From positions 248,001-312,000 of the forward strand of contig NZ_JAAAKZ010000002.1 in NCBI RefSeq assembly GCF_009905605.1: a DNA stretch of 64,000 bases. Reading direction: 5' to 3'. The stretch is from Runella sp. CRIBMP. GTDB lineage: Bacteria > Bacteroidota > Bacteroidia > Cytophagales > Spirosomataceae. Positions 42,689-51,987 of the stretch are shown here, one piece after another; the first letter of the stretch is position 1; each line of letters starts with the position of its first letter. A model generated the notes under the pieces. That model did no database searches, was not told the DNA's origin, and worked only from the letters and a program-made list of their open reading frames with translations. Both the position numbers and the translations under genes were made by a program.

Positions 42689-43537
42689 ATGATACAACGG
42701 ATACTAATTTTTGGGATATGTTGGGGTGGGCTCTTTCTAAATGCAAAAGCCCAGATTGATGAATATTATCGTCCTTTTAAACGCCCCAAAACGGCCATTT
42801 TGCTTACACAACCCGATTTATTTCGCTCCGACAGTCACTGGTACATCGGCATTGAAGGCGGGGGAAAATGGAACGGAGCTACGCTTTCCAATTCCCTTTT
42901 TGGGCTGTTGGCGTATCAATCGGGCTACACCGATAGCTACGCGGGTGGGCATTTGGGATATTCTCATAATTTACGTTGGACTATTGAATCAGGCTACATT
43001 CGCAATCCCTCCAATACCATCATGCGGGTCAATGCCTCTCGCGGCTTTACGGTCCGGGTCAATGAACTTGAACACAGCATTCCGCTGCGGTTTAAATGGC
43101 GCATTCTTCGGTTGGGCAACGTTCTCAAGCAATCGGGTATCTACGTCGGTGCAGGTTTTTTGTGGACTCCTACACGCAAACGACAAAATGCCGAAACTTT
43201 TGTATTAACAGGTCTTACCCGCTCATCGGGCGCTGGCAACGCACCCGATACGCTTTTGGTAGAAAATCAAACCTTCTCCACTGGAAAATCTAAACTAGAA
43301 CCCGAAGTAAGCCTTGAATTTGTGGGCCGCGTATCGACCCACCTCGAACTCGTCGCCTTCGGGCGCGTTCACTATGCGGGTGCTTCTGCACTACGCTCCG
43401 ATTCCCAATTATACATCAATCGACTGATTGAGGGCACGTCTTCACTTACCTTGCGCCCTGTGAGTTATCAGTTTGGCGTAGCCATCCGATACATTTACGG
43501 AATGCGGCATTTGTATCGAAGCCGTTTCGAAGATTGA
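42689..43537 (+). CDS. Predicted outer-membrane beta-barrel protein
   Basis: The 282-residue protein has a signal peptide (about 1-21, ending N-A-K-A-Q). The body is made of alternating hydrophobic-polar strands with Gly and aromatics, such as W-Y-I-G-I-E-G-G-G-K-W and Y-A-G-G-H-L-G-Y-S. It ends Y-Q-F-G-V-A-I-R-Y-I-Y-G-M before a short tail. This is the look of a small outer-membrane barrel of the PorT/OmpW-like type, with no clear family. It is transcribed alone and divergent from the small gene to its left. Confidence 0.6.
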   Translation: MIQRILIFGICWGGLFLNAKAQIDEYYRPFKRPKTAILLTQPDLFRSDSHWYIGIEGGGKWNGATLSNSLFGLLAYQSGYTDSYAGGHLGYSHNLRWTIESGYIRNPSNTIMRVNASRGFTVRVNELEHSIPLRFKWRILRLGNVLKQSGIYVGAGFLWTPTRKRQNAETFVLTGLTRSSGAGNAPDTLLVENQTFSTGKSKLEPEVSLEFVGRVSTHLELVAFGRVHYAGASALRSDSQLYINRLIEGTSSLTLRPVSYQFGVAIRYIYGMRHLYRSRFED

Positions 43538-43953
43538 AACAATCCATAACCTCGGTAATCTTTCTCCTTAAAACTGCTTATACTAGCCAAAGTTAGGCTG
43601 ATAAGTAATTGCTTGTAAGGGGATTTTCCACTATTCCCTTCTTGAGAGCTAACCACCAGCGCGGGGAAACTTCCAACTACCGTTGAATTCAAAATAATTT
43701 TATACACCCACTCATAAGCCCATTTTTTAAACATCTTGTTAGAAAATTTCGTCATTCTAAGCAAACCAATAAGAGAAAAAACGGTAAAATTCGAGCCATA
43801 AAATGGTCGTAAATCATTTTATGGGTGTAAATTTAGCAAATTGCTTAAAAGTTACTTTTCGTTTACATCTCCAAAACACGTTGATGTCGGCGCTTTGTGT
43901 GAACAATAGACGGCAAAATGTTTCATACACCGACATTCATAAACTGTTAAATT
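43538..43953. other. Long upstream region of the P-type ATPase
   Basis: No credible gene was found here; overlapping short frames on both strands lack family features and sensible starts. The notable element is the inverted repeat at 43796-43824. The region probably holds the ATPase promoter, but no TAnnTTTG box is clean. Confidence 0.45.
43796..43824. promoter_or_regulatory. Perfect inverted repeat upstream of the P-type ATPase
   Basis: CCATAAAATG at 43796-43805 is the exact complement of CATTTTATGG at 43815-43824, with a nine-base spacer, 130 bases before the ATPase start. The position and AT content suit a repressor operator. The regulator is unknown. Confidence 0.4.
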
Positions 43954-46497
43954 ATGACACAACACTGGCATTTACTTTCACCAGAAGAGACTTTAAAACA
44001 CCAGCACAGCTCCCCTACGGGCCTGACAGCCTCGCAGGCGCAGAAAAAACTCCAAAGCGAAGGACGTAACGAATTGAAAACGAAGAAGAAAAAATCACCC
44101 ATTTTTATTTTTCTTCAACAATTCCTAAATGTGATGATTCTGGTGCTCATTGTGGGAGCCGTGGTGTCGGGGATTGTGGGCGAGTTATCGGATACCATCG
44201 TTATTTTGGTCATCGTGCTACTAAATGCTGTCATTGGTTTTGTGCAAGAATACCGCGCCGAAAAAGCCATGGAAGCGCTTGGAAAACTGGCAGTTCCGAC
44301 CACCAAAGTAATTCGCGACGGCAAACCCACCGACATTCCCTCCCCTGAGCTTGTCAAAGGTGACCTCGTTTTGCTCGAAGCGGGTGCGGCCGTCCCCGCC
44401 GACCTGCGTTTGATGGAAGTGCATTCGCTCAAAATTGAAGAAGCGGGCCTGACGGGCGAATCACAACCTGTTGATAAAACAATCGACCCACTTGATGACA
44501 AATCGCTGCCTTTGGGCGACCGCACCAACATGGCTTTTAGCGGCACCAACGTCACTAACGGCCGAGCGCAGGGCGTCGTAGTGGCCACGGGTATGGATAC
44601 TGAACTGGGCAAAATCGCGGGGATGTTGCAAGAAGAAGGCAGTGAAACACCCCTCCAAAAAAGAATGGGCGATTTTGGCCGACGATTGACCGTTATCATC
44701 CTGATCCTCTGCGGGGTACTGTTTTTGGCGGGGTACCTGCGCGGCGAAGAAATTGGCAATATGCTGCTTACGTCCATTTCGCTCGCGGTTGCGGCCATTC
44801 CCGAAGCATTACCCGCTGTCATTACGGTTTCGTTGGCGTTGGGCGCGGGCCGTTTGGCCAAACGAAATGCCCTCGTTCGAAAACTATACGCGGTCGAAAC
44901 CCTCGGCTCTGTGACCTACATCTGCACCGACAAAACGGGGACTTTGACCAAAAACAAAATGGAAGTGGTAGACCTTTGGGTAACCAATGAAGCTGACCAA
45001 ATGCGTATGGTACAGGCTATGGCCCTCAATCAAGACGTAAAAAAACAGGACAACATCCTCACCGGCGACCCCACCGAAGTGGCCATCCTCAACTATGCGC
45101 AAACACAGGATTCTTTTGATAAACAATGGCGGAAGAGAAACAAACGCGTGCATGAATTGCCGTTTGATTCGGATCGCAAGGCCATGACAACCATTCATGA
45201 ATATGACGGTAAATTTTTGATTATTTCCAAAGGTGCGGCCGAATCAATTGCCCAAATCAGCATTGGAGACGACACCGTTATCAAAGAACAGGAAGAACGC
45301 ATGGCCCAAGAAGGAATGCGCGTTTTGGGGTTTGCCACCAAAGTATTGGACGCGTTACCCGCCGACATTACCATTGAAACCATCGAAAAAGACCTTGATT
45401 TTTTGGGGCTGGTCGGCCTGATTGACCCGCCACGCGAAGAAGCACAAAAGGCCATTCAAGAATGTAAATCGGCTGGAATCGTGCCCGTGATGATCACTGG
45501 CGACCACCCACTCACGGCGGCGAGCATCGCCCGCGAAATCGGTATTCTGGACAACGACCAGCAAAAGGTAATCACGGGCAAAGAACTGGCTGCCATGAGC
45601 GAAAAGAAGTTTGCCAAAGAAGTGCTGGATATTAGAGTGTACGCGCGCGTGTCGCCCGAACAAAAACTAAACATCGTAAAAGCCCTTCAGAATCGCGACC
45701 AGTTTGTGTCCATGACGGGCGACGGTGTCAACGATGCGCCTTCGCTCAAACGCGCCAACATCGGCATAGCCATGGGAATCACGGGCACCGACGTAACCAA
45801 GGAGGCCGCGCACATGATTTTGTTGGACGATAACTTTGCCACCATCATCAAGGCCGTCCGCGAAGGGCGCCGCATTTACGACAATATCACGAAATTCATT
45901 AAGTACATCATGACTGGCAATGCCGCCGAAATCTGGAGCATCTTTTTGGCTCCGCTCATTGGCTTGCCTATTCCATTGTTGCCCGTTCATATTTTATGGG
46001 TCAATTTGGTAACGGACGGTTTGCCAGCCTTGGCGCTGGCGGCTGAGCCTGCCGAAAAAGGCATCATGAGTCACCCACCGCGCGACCCTAAAGAGAGCAT
46101 TTTTGCCAACGGGCTGGGCCGCCATATCATTTGGGTAGGTATTTTGGTGGGATTACTGACCGTCGGCACGCAGTGGTACGAAATCAATTCTGGCGCTGAC
46201 CACTGGCAAACGATTGTGTTTACGGTGCTGTGTCTGAGTCAACTTTGGCACGTAATGGCCGTGCGAAGCCATAAAGAATCGTTGTTTAGCCAAGGTTTAT
46301 TGGGTAACAAAACCTTACTCGGGGCCGTATTATTAACTATTGCTTTGCAGATGGCGGTGATATACGTGCCGTTTCTGAATGACTTCTTCCATACGCAGCC
46401 TCTTACATTGGAAGAATTAGCTGTTGCCTTTGGCGTATCAAGCATTACTTTTTGGGCCGTCGAGGTGGAAAAAACCTTTAAACGAAACAAAAAGTAA
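43954..46497 (+). CDS. Cation-translocating P-type ATPase, Ca-type
   Basis: The 847-residue pump has all P-type landmarks. The actuator motif is T-G-E-S (about 167-170), the phosphorylation motif is C-T-D-K-T-G-T-L-T near residue 327, and the hinge T-G-D-G-V-N-D-A-P is near 588. Ten or so membrane helices carry I-P-E-A-L-P-A-V in the fourth and W-V-N-L-V-T-D-G in the sixth, both typical of bacterial Ca-ATPases. An N-terminal cation-ATPase domain (about 1-70) is present. Calcium or manganese export across the inner membrane is likely. A long upstream region with an inverted repeat suggests regulated expression. Confidence 0.85.
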   Translation: MTQHWHLLSPEETLKHQHSSPTGLTASQAQKKLQSEGRNELKTKKKKSPIFIFLQQFLNVMILVLIVGAVVSGIVGELSDTIVILVIVLLNAVIGFVQEYRAEKAMEALGKLAVPTTKVIRDGKPTDIPSPELVKGDLVLLEAGAAVPADLRLMEVHSLKIEEAGLTGESQPVDKTIDPLDDKSLPLGDRTNMAFSGTNVTNGRAQGVVVATGMDTELGKIAGMLQEEGSETPLQKRMGDFGRRLTVIILILCGVLFLAGYLRGEEIGNMLLTSISLAVAAIPEALPAVITVSLALGAGRLAKRNALVRKLYAVETLGSVTYICTDKTGTLTKNKMEVVDLWVTNEADQMRMVQAMALNQDVKKQDNILTGDPTEVAILNYAQTQDSFDKQWRKRNKRVHELPFDSDRKAMTTIHEYDGKFLIISKGAAESIAQISIGDDTVIKEQEERMAQEGMRVLGFATKVLDALPADITIETIEKDLDFLGLVGLIDPPREEAQKAIQECKSAGIVPVMITGDHPLTAASIAREIGILDNDQQKVITGKELAAMSEKKFAKEVLDIRVYARVSPEQKLNIVKALQNRDQFVSMTGDGVNDAPSLKRANIGIAMGITGTDVTKEAAHMILLDDNFATIIKAVREGRRIYDNITKFIKYIMTGNAAEIWSIFLAPLIGLPIPLLPVHILWVNLVTDGLPALALAAEPAEKGIMSHPPRDPKESIFANGLGRHIIWVGILVGLLTVGTQWYEINSGADHWQTIVFTVLCLSQLWHVMAVRSHKESLFSQGLLGNKTLLGAVLLTIALQMAVIYVPFLNDFFHTQPLTLEELAVAFGVSSITFWAVEVEKTFKRNKK

Positions 46498-46501
46498 AAA
46501 A

Positions 46502-46536
46502 GAGACTTGGAAAGTTTTCTAAACTTTCCAAGTCTC
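46502..46536. terminator. Bidirectional terminator, P-type ATPase / DUF1080
   Basis: A 16-base arm at 46502-46517 pairs perfectly with 46521-46536 around a three-base loop. It lies between convergent stops, with an A-run on its left that serves the leftward gene. Confidence 0.85.
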
Positions 46537-46550
46537 CGAGGAACAGGTGA

Positions 46551-47330
46551 TTAAAAATCGGTATTTGCTTCGGTAATGTCCATTTTCTGAATCCATATAT
46601 TACGGTAAAGTACGTCATGGCCTTCGGCCTGTAATTTTAGGCCACCAGGCGTATCCGTGATTCCTTTGCCGCCATCATTTCCCCCGTCAATGCCCGAGTT
46701 CGGACCGCCCCATACTTGACTGATGCGCTGGTTTTTGTGCACTTTTTTTCCGTTAAAATAAATGGTTACTAGGGGTTTTTCAACCAGCTTTCCATCCTTG
46801 AAACGCGCCGCCCTAAACATAATATCGTAGGCGTTCCATTTTCCTACACCGTTATAGGCATAGTAAGGGGAAGGCGTTTCGTTGATGACCGCCGCCATGC
46901 CGTGCGAGGTGGTATCACCGTCTAATACTTGAATTTCGTAACGATTTTGGAGATAAACACCGCTGTTGCCACCCGGTTTGCTGATGTAAAACTCCACATG
47001 AAGGCGAAAATCCTTGAATTTTTCTTTGGTAACAATATCTGCCGCACCGTACTTTCCACCCGCTGCGGCAGGGTCATTGGTATTGACGGCCGTTCCTTTA
47101 TCGACCGGGTCATTGACAATAAACCATTTGATGGGAAGCGTAGCCGCCAAACGCGGGCCATCCCAATACGTCCATTTTTCATCGAGCATTTTGCGCGACC
47201 CGTCAAAATACACTTCAGCTTTTTTGGGGGCTTTTACCCCGACTCCTACTTGGGCAACCACGGGAAATGCTAAGCCAACCACAAGCATGGCCCCAGCAAA
47301 AATGAACGATTTAGCGGCAATTTTATTCAT
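46551..47330 (-). CDS. Exported DUF1080 (3-keto-disaccharide hydrolase-type) protein
   Basis: The 259-residue protein has a signal peptide (about 1-26) and the DUF1080 jelly-roll. D-F-R-L-H-V-E-F-Y-I-S near 107-117 is followed by G-N-S-G-V-Y-L-Q-N-R-Y-E-I-Q-V-L-D, then W-N-A-Y-D-I near 165-170 and L-Q-A-E-G-H-D-V-L-Y-R-N-I-W-I near the end. The last motif is the family signature. Some members hydrolyse 3-keto-glycosides, others bind glycans. Nothing adjacent supplies a 3-keto-sugar oxidase, so the substrate is open. Confidence 0.87.
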   Translation of the reverse strand: MNKIAAKSFIFAGAMLVVGLAFPVVAQVGVGVKAPKKAEVYFDGSRKMLDEKWTYWDGPRLAATLPIKWFIVNDPVDKGTAVNTNDPAAAGGKYGAADIVTKEKFKDFRLHVEFYISKPGGNSGVYLQNRYEIQVLDGDTTSHGMAAVINETPSPYYAYNGVGKWNAYDIMFRAARFKDGKLVEKPLVTIYFNGKKVHKNQRISQVWGGPNSGIDGGNDGGKGITDTPGGLKLQAEGHDVLYRNIWIQKMDITEANTDF

Positions 47331-47394
47331 GAGAAAACAAGTTTTGGGGGTGAATTACAACTATTTATCAAAGCAAGAAAAGGCTTATTCTACT

Positions 47395-48276
47395 TCATTT
47401 TAAGTAGGTCTCGTACACAAACAGCGTGGAAGCGGCATCATCATCGGGCACAAAATACCCGCGTAGTCCCGTGGCGGTTGATTCCATCCAAAAGGGATTG
47501 TTGGTCATGGGTGCACCCGTGGGCGACCACAGCAGCAACGGCACCTGATGCACCGGGCGGTTGTCTTTCAAATCCACCACTTCCAAGCCCCCCAACGCAA
47601 AAGCCACGGCGTCGGGAGCGGTCTTGTATTTTTTCAGCCCACCGCAAAGCATCTTTCGTTGCCCGATGTAGTGACAATCCTGATAATCCACATAAAAGGC
47701 AGGATTATCTACCCGCAATTGTTTGGGAGAAACGGCCGTATTTGACGACACTTCCCACTGATAAAAGCGGCGAGAACCCCAACTTACCGCGTTGAGCGTA
47801 TTGGCTTCGGTATCGTGGACGATGCCCCCAAGGTGGTCATCCACTCGCATCACTTCAACGGCTTTCATCGTTTCAGGGTCGACTTTATAAATCACCGCCC
47901 GACTGTCGGCGCGGTATTCTGCCACGGGAACCCAGATGTATTTTCCGTCAAAATCTATCCCGCCCGGATGGTATATTAAGCCCTCGCCCAAGGTAATGGA
48001 AGAGATTAGTTTGCCTGTGGCGTCAAACTTAAAAAGGTGGCCGATGCCCGCGCCTCCGTCGTTGTCTTGCCGTTTGCGGGTGACTTCTACCGAACTCAGG
48101 TAAAAATATTGGCCAATTTTAACCATTCCCTGCGGATGAAAACTCGGAAATTGAAGCCGAACCGAAGCCGTTAATTTCCACGGCGAATCAGGGCGAAGTT
48201 GGGTGAGTTTTTTCAGCAATTGTGCCTGCGCCAAAAGGTTAAAAAACAAGCAAAAGGTCAACACAAAGTACTTCAT
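47395..48276 (-). CDS. Exported DUF6454-like beta-propeller protein
   Basis: The 293-residue protein has a signal peptide (about 1-18, ending A-Q-A-Q). It has repeated strand patterns such as F-H-P-Q-G-M-V-K-I-G-Q-Y-F-Y-L-S-S-V-E-V near 47-66, H-P-G-G-I-D-F-D-G-K-Y-I-W-V-P near 105 and H-L-G-G-I-V-H-D-T near 150. This fits a small propeller of the DUF6454 group, which is common in Bacteroidota and of unknown function. It lies 64 bases upstream of the DUF1080 gene on the same strand, so joint expression is possible. Confidence 0.65.
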   Translation of the reverse strand: MKYFVLTFCLFFNLLAQAQLLKKLTQLRPDSPWKLTASVRLQFPSFHPQGMVKIGQYFYLSSVEVTRKRQDNDGGAGIGHLFKFDATGKLISSITLGEGLIYHPGGIDFDGKYIWVPVAEYRADSRAVIYKVDPETMKAVEVMRVDDHLGGIVHDTEANTLNAVSWGSRRFYQWEVSSNTAVSPKQLRVDNPAFYVDYQDCHYIGQRKMLCGGLKKYKTAPDAVAFALGGLEVVDLKDNRPVHQVPLLLWSPTGAPMTNNPFWMESTATGLRGYFVPDDDAASTLFVYETYLK

Positions 48277-48383
48277 AGTATTTTTGAAAATGGAAGAATG
48301 AGTTGTTTTTAAAAGTAAAGTAAGCCCTTATTCTTTGATTTAGATGGCCATTATTAGAAAACATCCTGCGCAAAAGACAAAAA

Positions 48384-48413
48384 AAAGCCGCCCCTCAAGT
48401 GAAGGACGGCTTT
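48384..48413 (-). terminator. Leftward terminator after the TonB receptor
   Basis: AAAGCCG at 48384-48390 and CGGCTTT at 48407-48413 form a stem extended by pairs that are G-U in the minus-strand RNA, followed leftward by a T-run. It is about 150 bases past the receptor stop. Confidence 0.7.
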
Positions 48414-48566
48414 CCGACGTTTTCTTAACCTAAACTAAAATTTTTTATACTTATTTCCTGATTGTCGATACTGGCAAAAAAGGAAATGGTTACAGTGAAT
48501 GTCTACATTTTGTTTGTCTCTGGTCCAAAGCGGTTTTCAGGAATCCCATCTTTCAACCCCTCTGCT

Positions 48567-51008
48567 TTACTGACCTGAATTGGCCCTGTTACGCAAATCT
48601 TCGGTACTTGTGCTCCGCTGACGGGCGGCTTTAACATTTTGATTTCCAAATCGATACGTAAACGATAAGCGTACTTGGCGGCTTTCCCAACGCGAATTGA
48701 CGCGGAAATTCAAATCTTGGTATTTAACCGTTCCAGCAAAACGATTCAGGAAGAAAATATCCTGAACATTCAGGCGTAAGGAGGCCTTCCGATTCCAAAG
48801 TGATTTGGCAAAACCCGCACTGATTTGACCCTGTGCTTTGGCTTGGAGGATGTTGTACTGCGTTGGTGAATTCCAGAATCCGCTCAACTCCGCCGTGTAG
48901 CCCTTGGGAAGTGTAAAATTGTTGGTCACAAATACCGTCGCTCCAAATTGACCCAAATCCAAGTCGGCACCGTAGTAAAACGAGCGGTAGCGGTTATAAA
49001 ACGCACTGACGTTGTTTTGCATCGTCCACCATTTACTGATGGTGACGGGTATACTAAACGTTGCGTTGTAACTATCTTGATGGTCAAGGTTTTCGGTGGT
49101 AACGTAGGTTTTATTTTCTTCGGCAATCTGTTTCGGAATCTGGTCGGCTATGACGTCGTTAATGCGGCTGTAGCCCAACGTGGTCGAAAACATCCCCTTA
49201 AATACGTGCGTTACCTGAAACGAATTGGTAAACTGCGGGCGCAAATTTGGGTTTCCTTGTTGGAAGGTCAACGGATCTAAAAAGAACTGGAAAGGATTCA
49301 AGTTGCGGTAGTTCGGACGGTCGATGCGACGACTAAACGACACGTTCAACACGTTGTTGGTATCCAACTGACGCGACACGAACACACTAGGAAACGCGTT
49401 GACGTAGTTGCGGTCTACGATGCTGTTGAGCGTTACTGAATTTCCTTTTGAGTGCGTATGCTCCACGCGCAATCCTAATTGCAACTGCGTTTTTTTATCA
49501 AGTTTTGTGCTATAATTGGAGTAAACCGCGTTGATATTTTCGGTGTATTTAAAACGATTAGAGCGCGAAGGGTCCAGAATCCACTGCTTATCCACTTGCG
49601 TCTCAAAACGCATATCGTTGTCTGAATTTACCAAACTACTTTTGGCCCCAGCTTCAAATTTACCCTTTTTGAGGGGATGGATATAGTCTACTTTTGCGGC
49701 CGCAATACCGATAGTTGAAGGCATGATGTTGCGTACAATCTCTTTGCTGGTAAGCACGTCTTTGGCATCAAAGTAATTGGTATTGAGATCGTTACCAGAA
49801 TTTCCGTCAAAAACCGAGTAGTCGGCATCAGCGCTCAACTCGCGACCGTCCCCAAAGTCATGTTTCAAATTAAGGTTGCCCGTGAAGTTATTTAACTTAT
49901 TATGGTTGAAAGCGTCGGTGGCAAAACGGCCCGTCAGTGTACGATTTTTGTCGTAAAAATCCGTACTTGAAATTCCGTTCATTTTGAACTGATTCAAGAA
50001 GCCCGTTGCCAAGATGCCGACCGTTGTTTTCTTGGTCACAAAATAATCCACACCTGCCCTAAAACTCAGGTTTTGGGGATTACCCACGCGGGGGCTGTTT
50101 TGGTCCAAGTAGGTAATTTGGTCTTTGTAAGCAATGGTCCGGTCGATGTCCTGTGTATTTTGAAAACGGGCGTGGAAGAGACTCACGTTGGCAAATGAGT
50201 TGATTTTTGCGGTGCGGTGATTGAGCCCAATCGAGCCGTTCAGCTTTTCGTATCTTCCCACCCCCGCGCTGAGGGTATAGTTTCCGTTGGTACCGAAATT
50301 TTTGTTTTTCTTCAACACAATGTTAATCAAACCCGAATTACCAGCGGCGTCGTATTTGGCGGGTGGATTAGTTATCAATTCAATTTTTTCAACGTTGTCG
50401 CTGGGCATACTTTGGAGCATGTTCATGAGGTCTTGCATCGAAATCTGCTGCAATTTTCCGTCAATCATCACCATCACTCCCTGCCGGCCTTTCAATTGCA
50501 AACGATCATTCTGGCGGTCAATCGTTACGCCCGGTGCTTTTTCCAACACCTCCAAGGCAGTCCCCCCCGCCGATACGACGCTGTTTTCAACGTTAACCAC
50601 CATCCGGTCAATCTGCTGTTCCACAAAAGGTTTCTTGGAAATCACCTTTACCTCGTCCAAAGTTTGCGAAGTTTCAGACATCTGTAGTGCTGGCACCTGA
50701 ACAGTGGTGGAGGCGGCCGAAATCGAAAAAGGAGCCGAATACGTTTTTTGAAATCCGACCATGTTGGCCCCAATCAAATAACTACCCTCGGGCACGTTTT
50801 CAACTTCATAATAACCTGTTTCGCTCGTGATAGCTCCTTTTACCAGCGTAGAGTCCTTTGCCTTGAGCAATAAAACGGTCGCAAATGGGAGGGATTTTCC
50901 GTTTGCTTCACGGATTTCGCCCGATACTTTCCCCCGAACAGGGCTTTGGGCAAACATTGAAGTAGAAAGCAGCAACATAGCTGCAACCAAACTCGTAAAA
51001 GTTTTCAT
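48567..51008 (-). CDS. TonB-dependent receptor with outer-membrane barrel (OMP_b-brl_3 type)
   Basis: The 813-residue protein has a signal peptide (about 1-20) and an N-terminal CarboxypepD-reg-like domain (about 25-110). A plug domain (about 125-230) shows V-M-V-N-V-E-N-S-V and G-R-Q-G-V-M-V-M-I-D-G-K-L-Q. The barrel includes R-R-I-D-R-P-N-Y-R-N-L-N-P-F near 545-560 and ends in R-L-S-F-T-Y-R-F-G-N with a charged tail. The R-P-x-Y-x-x-L-N-P motif marks the OMP_b-brl_3 group, which lacks a SusD partner. Its ligand, perhaps a metal chelate or peptide, is unknown. A LytTR-like site lies upstream. Confidence 0.87.
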   Translation of the reverse strand: MKTFTSLVAAMLLLSTSMFAQSPVRGKVSGEIREANGKSLPFATVLLLKAKDSTLVKGAITSETGYYEVENVPEGSYLIGANMVGFQKTYSAPFSISAASTTVQVPALQMSETSQTLDEVKVISKKPFVEQQIDRMVVNVENSVVSAGGTALEVLEKAPGVTIDRQNDRLQLKGRQGVMVMIDGKLQQISMQDLMNMLQSMPSDNVEKIELITNPPAKYDAAGNSGLINIVLKKNKNFGTNGNYTLSAGVGRYEKLNGSIGLNHRTAKINSFANVSLFHARFQNTQDIDRTIAYKDQITYLDQNSPRVGNPQNLSFRAGVDYFVTKKTTVGILATGFLNQFKMNGISSTDFYDKNRTLTGRFATDAFNHNKLNNFTGNLNLKHDFGDGRELSADADYSVFDGNSGNDLNTNYFDAKDVLTSKEIVRNIMPSTIGIAAAKVDYIHPLKKGKFEAGAKSSLVNSDNDMRFETQVDKQWILDPSRSNRFKYTENINAVYSNYSTKLDKKTQLQLGLRVEHTHSKGNSVTLNSIVDRNYVNAFPSVFVSRQLDTNNVLNVSFSRRIDRPNYRNLNPFQFFLDPLTFQQGNPNLRPQFTNSFQVTHVFKGMFSTTLGYSRINDVIADQIPKQIAEENKTYVTTENLDHQDSYNATFSIPVTISKWWTMQNNVSAFYNRYRSFYYGADLDLGQFGATVFVTNNFTLPKGYTAELSGFWNSPTQYNILQAKAQGQISAGFAKSLWNRKASLRLNVQDIFFLNRFAGTVKYQDLNFRVNSRWESRQVRLSFTYRFGNQNVKAARQRSTSTEDLRNRANSGQ

Positions 51009-51045
51009 GGCTATTGTTTAAAATGGCTGTTGTTAATTACTGCTC

Positions 51046-51053
51046 CAAAACTA
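51046..51053 (-). promoter_or_regulatory. Promoter -7 element of the TonB receptor
   Basis: On the minus strand TAGTTTTG matches TAnnTTTG exactly, 37 bases before the receptor ATG at 51008. No clean -33 TTTG is present, which fits an activator-dependent promoter. Confidence 0.45.
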
Positions 51054-51086
51054 CGGTACTTTGCAATACAAGCTACCTTTTTTTAC

Positions 51087-51120
51087 ACAAGCGGTTTGAT
51101 TTTTTGGACAAACGGTTTGA
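51087..51120 (-). promoter_or_regulatory. LytTR-like direct-repeat site upstream of the TonB receptor
   Basis: ACAAGCGGTTTGA at 51087-51099 recurs as ACAAACGGTTTGA at 51108-51120, 12 of 13 identical and exactly 21 bases apart. Read on the minus strand the cores are ACCGTTTGT and ACCGCTTGT, 12 bases apart. LytTR response regulators bind two nine-base direct repeats with 12-base spacing of this type. The site begins about 33 bases upstream of the -7 element, suitable for an activator. The regulator gene is not in the window. Confidence 0.5.
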
Positions 51121-51310
51121 AGGAGCCGATTAGGATAAATTTTAGATTACAGGCAGCCAATGGGATACTTTTGAAATATTTAACTGCCTGTAATCTCTTG
51201 CTTACTTCGTTTTCATGCTGCTAATTTCAGGGATAAGATGCATTCAAGTATATAAACGTTGCACGAAGTGTTAAAAAAACTTCATGAAAGGTAAAAATTG
51301 GTTTCTCAAT

Positions 51311-51318
51311 TAGGTTTG
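51311..51318 (+). promoter_or_regulatory. Promoter -7 element of the TRIC gene
   Basis: TAGGTTTG matches TAnnTTTG exactly. It lies 36 bases before the ATG at 51355 and inside the longer TTG-start frame from 51298, so it supports the ATG as the true start. Confidence 0.45.
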
Positions 51319-51354
51319 TCTTTATTTTGTGCCTTCGTCAAATCAACCCCAGTT

Positions 51355-51966
51355 ATGCAGCTCCCTTATTATATTGATATGATTGGCGTATTGGTGTTTG
51401 CTATATCGGGCGCTTTGGCGGCTTCCGATAAGAAAATGTACCAAGACCTGTTCGGCGTATTTTTTACGGGATTCATCTCGGCCATCGGTGGCGGCACCCT
51501 CCGCGACGTCACACTGGGTGTGTATCCGCTGGCGTGGGTGAAAGACATGAATTACCTGATTTTCATCACGTTGGGGGTCATCATTACGGTACTTTTCAAG
51601 CGCGTCATTTTTCGGTTGCATAAAGTTATTTTTCTGCTCGACACCGTCGGCATCGGCGTCTACACGATTTTGGGTGTGCAAAAATCCCTTCAGTACGGCG
51701 TCAATCCTTTTGCGGCCATTATATTAGGAATGGTATCTGCCGTCTTTGGCGGCGTCATTCGCGACACCCTCATCAACGAACTCCCGCTGATTTTCCAAAA
51801 AGAAATCTACGCCACGGCCTGTATGGCGGGGGCGGTCGTGTTTGTTTTACTGGATTACTACGATTTTCATTCGGATTGGAATGCGATTGGATGCGTATTA
51901 TTGATTATTATTGTTCGGTTAATCGCGGTAAAGTACCGTTTGTCTTTGCCCAAAATTGACCTGTAA
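51355..51966 (+). CDS. TRIC cation channel family protein
   Basis: The ATG at 51355 gives 203 residues beginning M-Q-L-P-Y-Y-I-D-M-I-G-V-L-V-F-A-I-S-G-A-L-A. Seven membrane helices form two inverted repeats, each with the signature G-G-G-T-L-R-D (about 44-50) and G-G-V-I-R-D (about 130-135). This is the UPF0126/TRIC fold, a trimeric potassium-conducting channel in the inner membrane. The bile-acid symporter-type gene follows after 21 bases, implying one transcript. Confidence 0.87.
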   Translation: MQLPYYIDMIGVLVFAISGALAASDKKMYQDLFGVFFTGFISAIGGGTLRDVTLGVYPLAWVKDMNYLIFITLGVIITVLFKRVIFRLHKVIFLLDTVGIGVYTILGVQKSLQYGVNPFAAIILGMVSAVFGGVIRDTLINELPLIFQKEIYATACMAGAVVFVLLDYYDFHSDWNAIGCVLLIIIVRLIAVKYRLSLPKIDL

Positions 51967-51987
51967 ATACCTGACCTATTACCTTTT

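Larger units (their letters stand above)
51009..51354. other. Divergent promoter region, TonB receptor / TRIC channel
   Basis: Besides the receptor promoter and its direct repeats, the right half holds the TRIC gene's -7 box at 51311-51318. No gene of its own was found. Confidence 0.6.

Noticed and set aside
43495-43764. An 89-residue minus-strand frame between the beta-barrel and the ATPase
   Set aside because: It overlaps the end of the barrel gene antisense and has no recognisable features; the gap is better read as regulatory.
43803-44069. An 88-residue plus-strand frame before the ATPase
   Set aside because: It runs into the ATPase gene in another frame and includes the upstream inverted repeat.
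44115-44861. A 248-residue minus-strand frame inside the P-type ATPase gene
   Set aside because: It mirrors the GC pattern of the ATPase codons, has no motif and is antisense.
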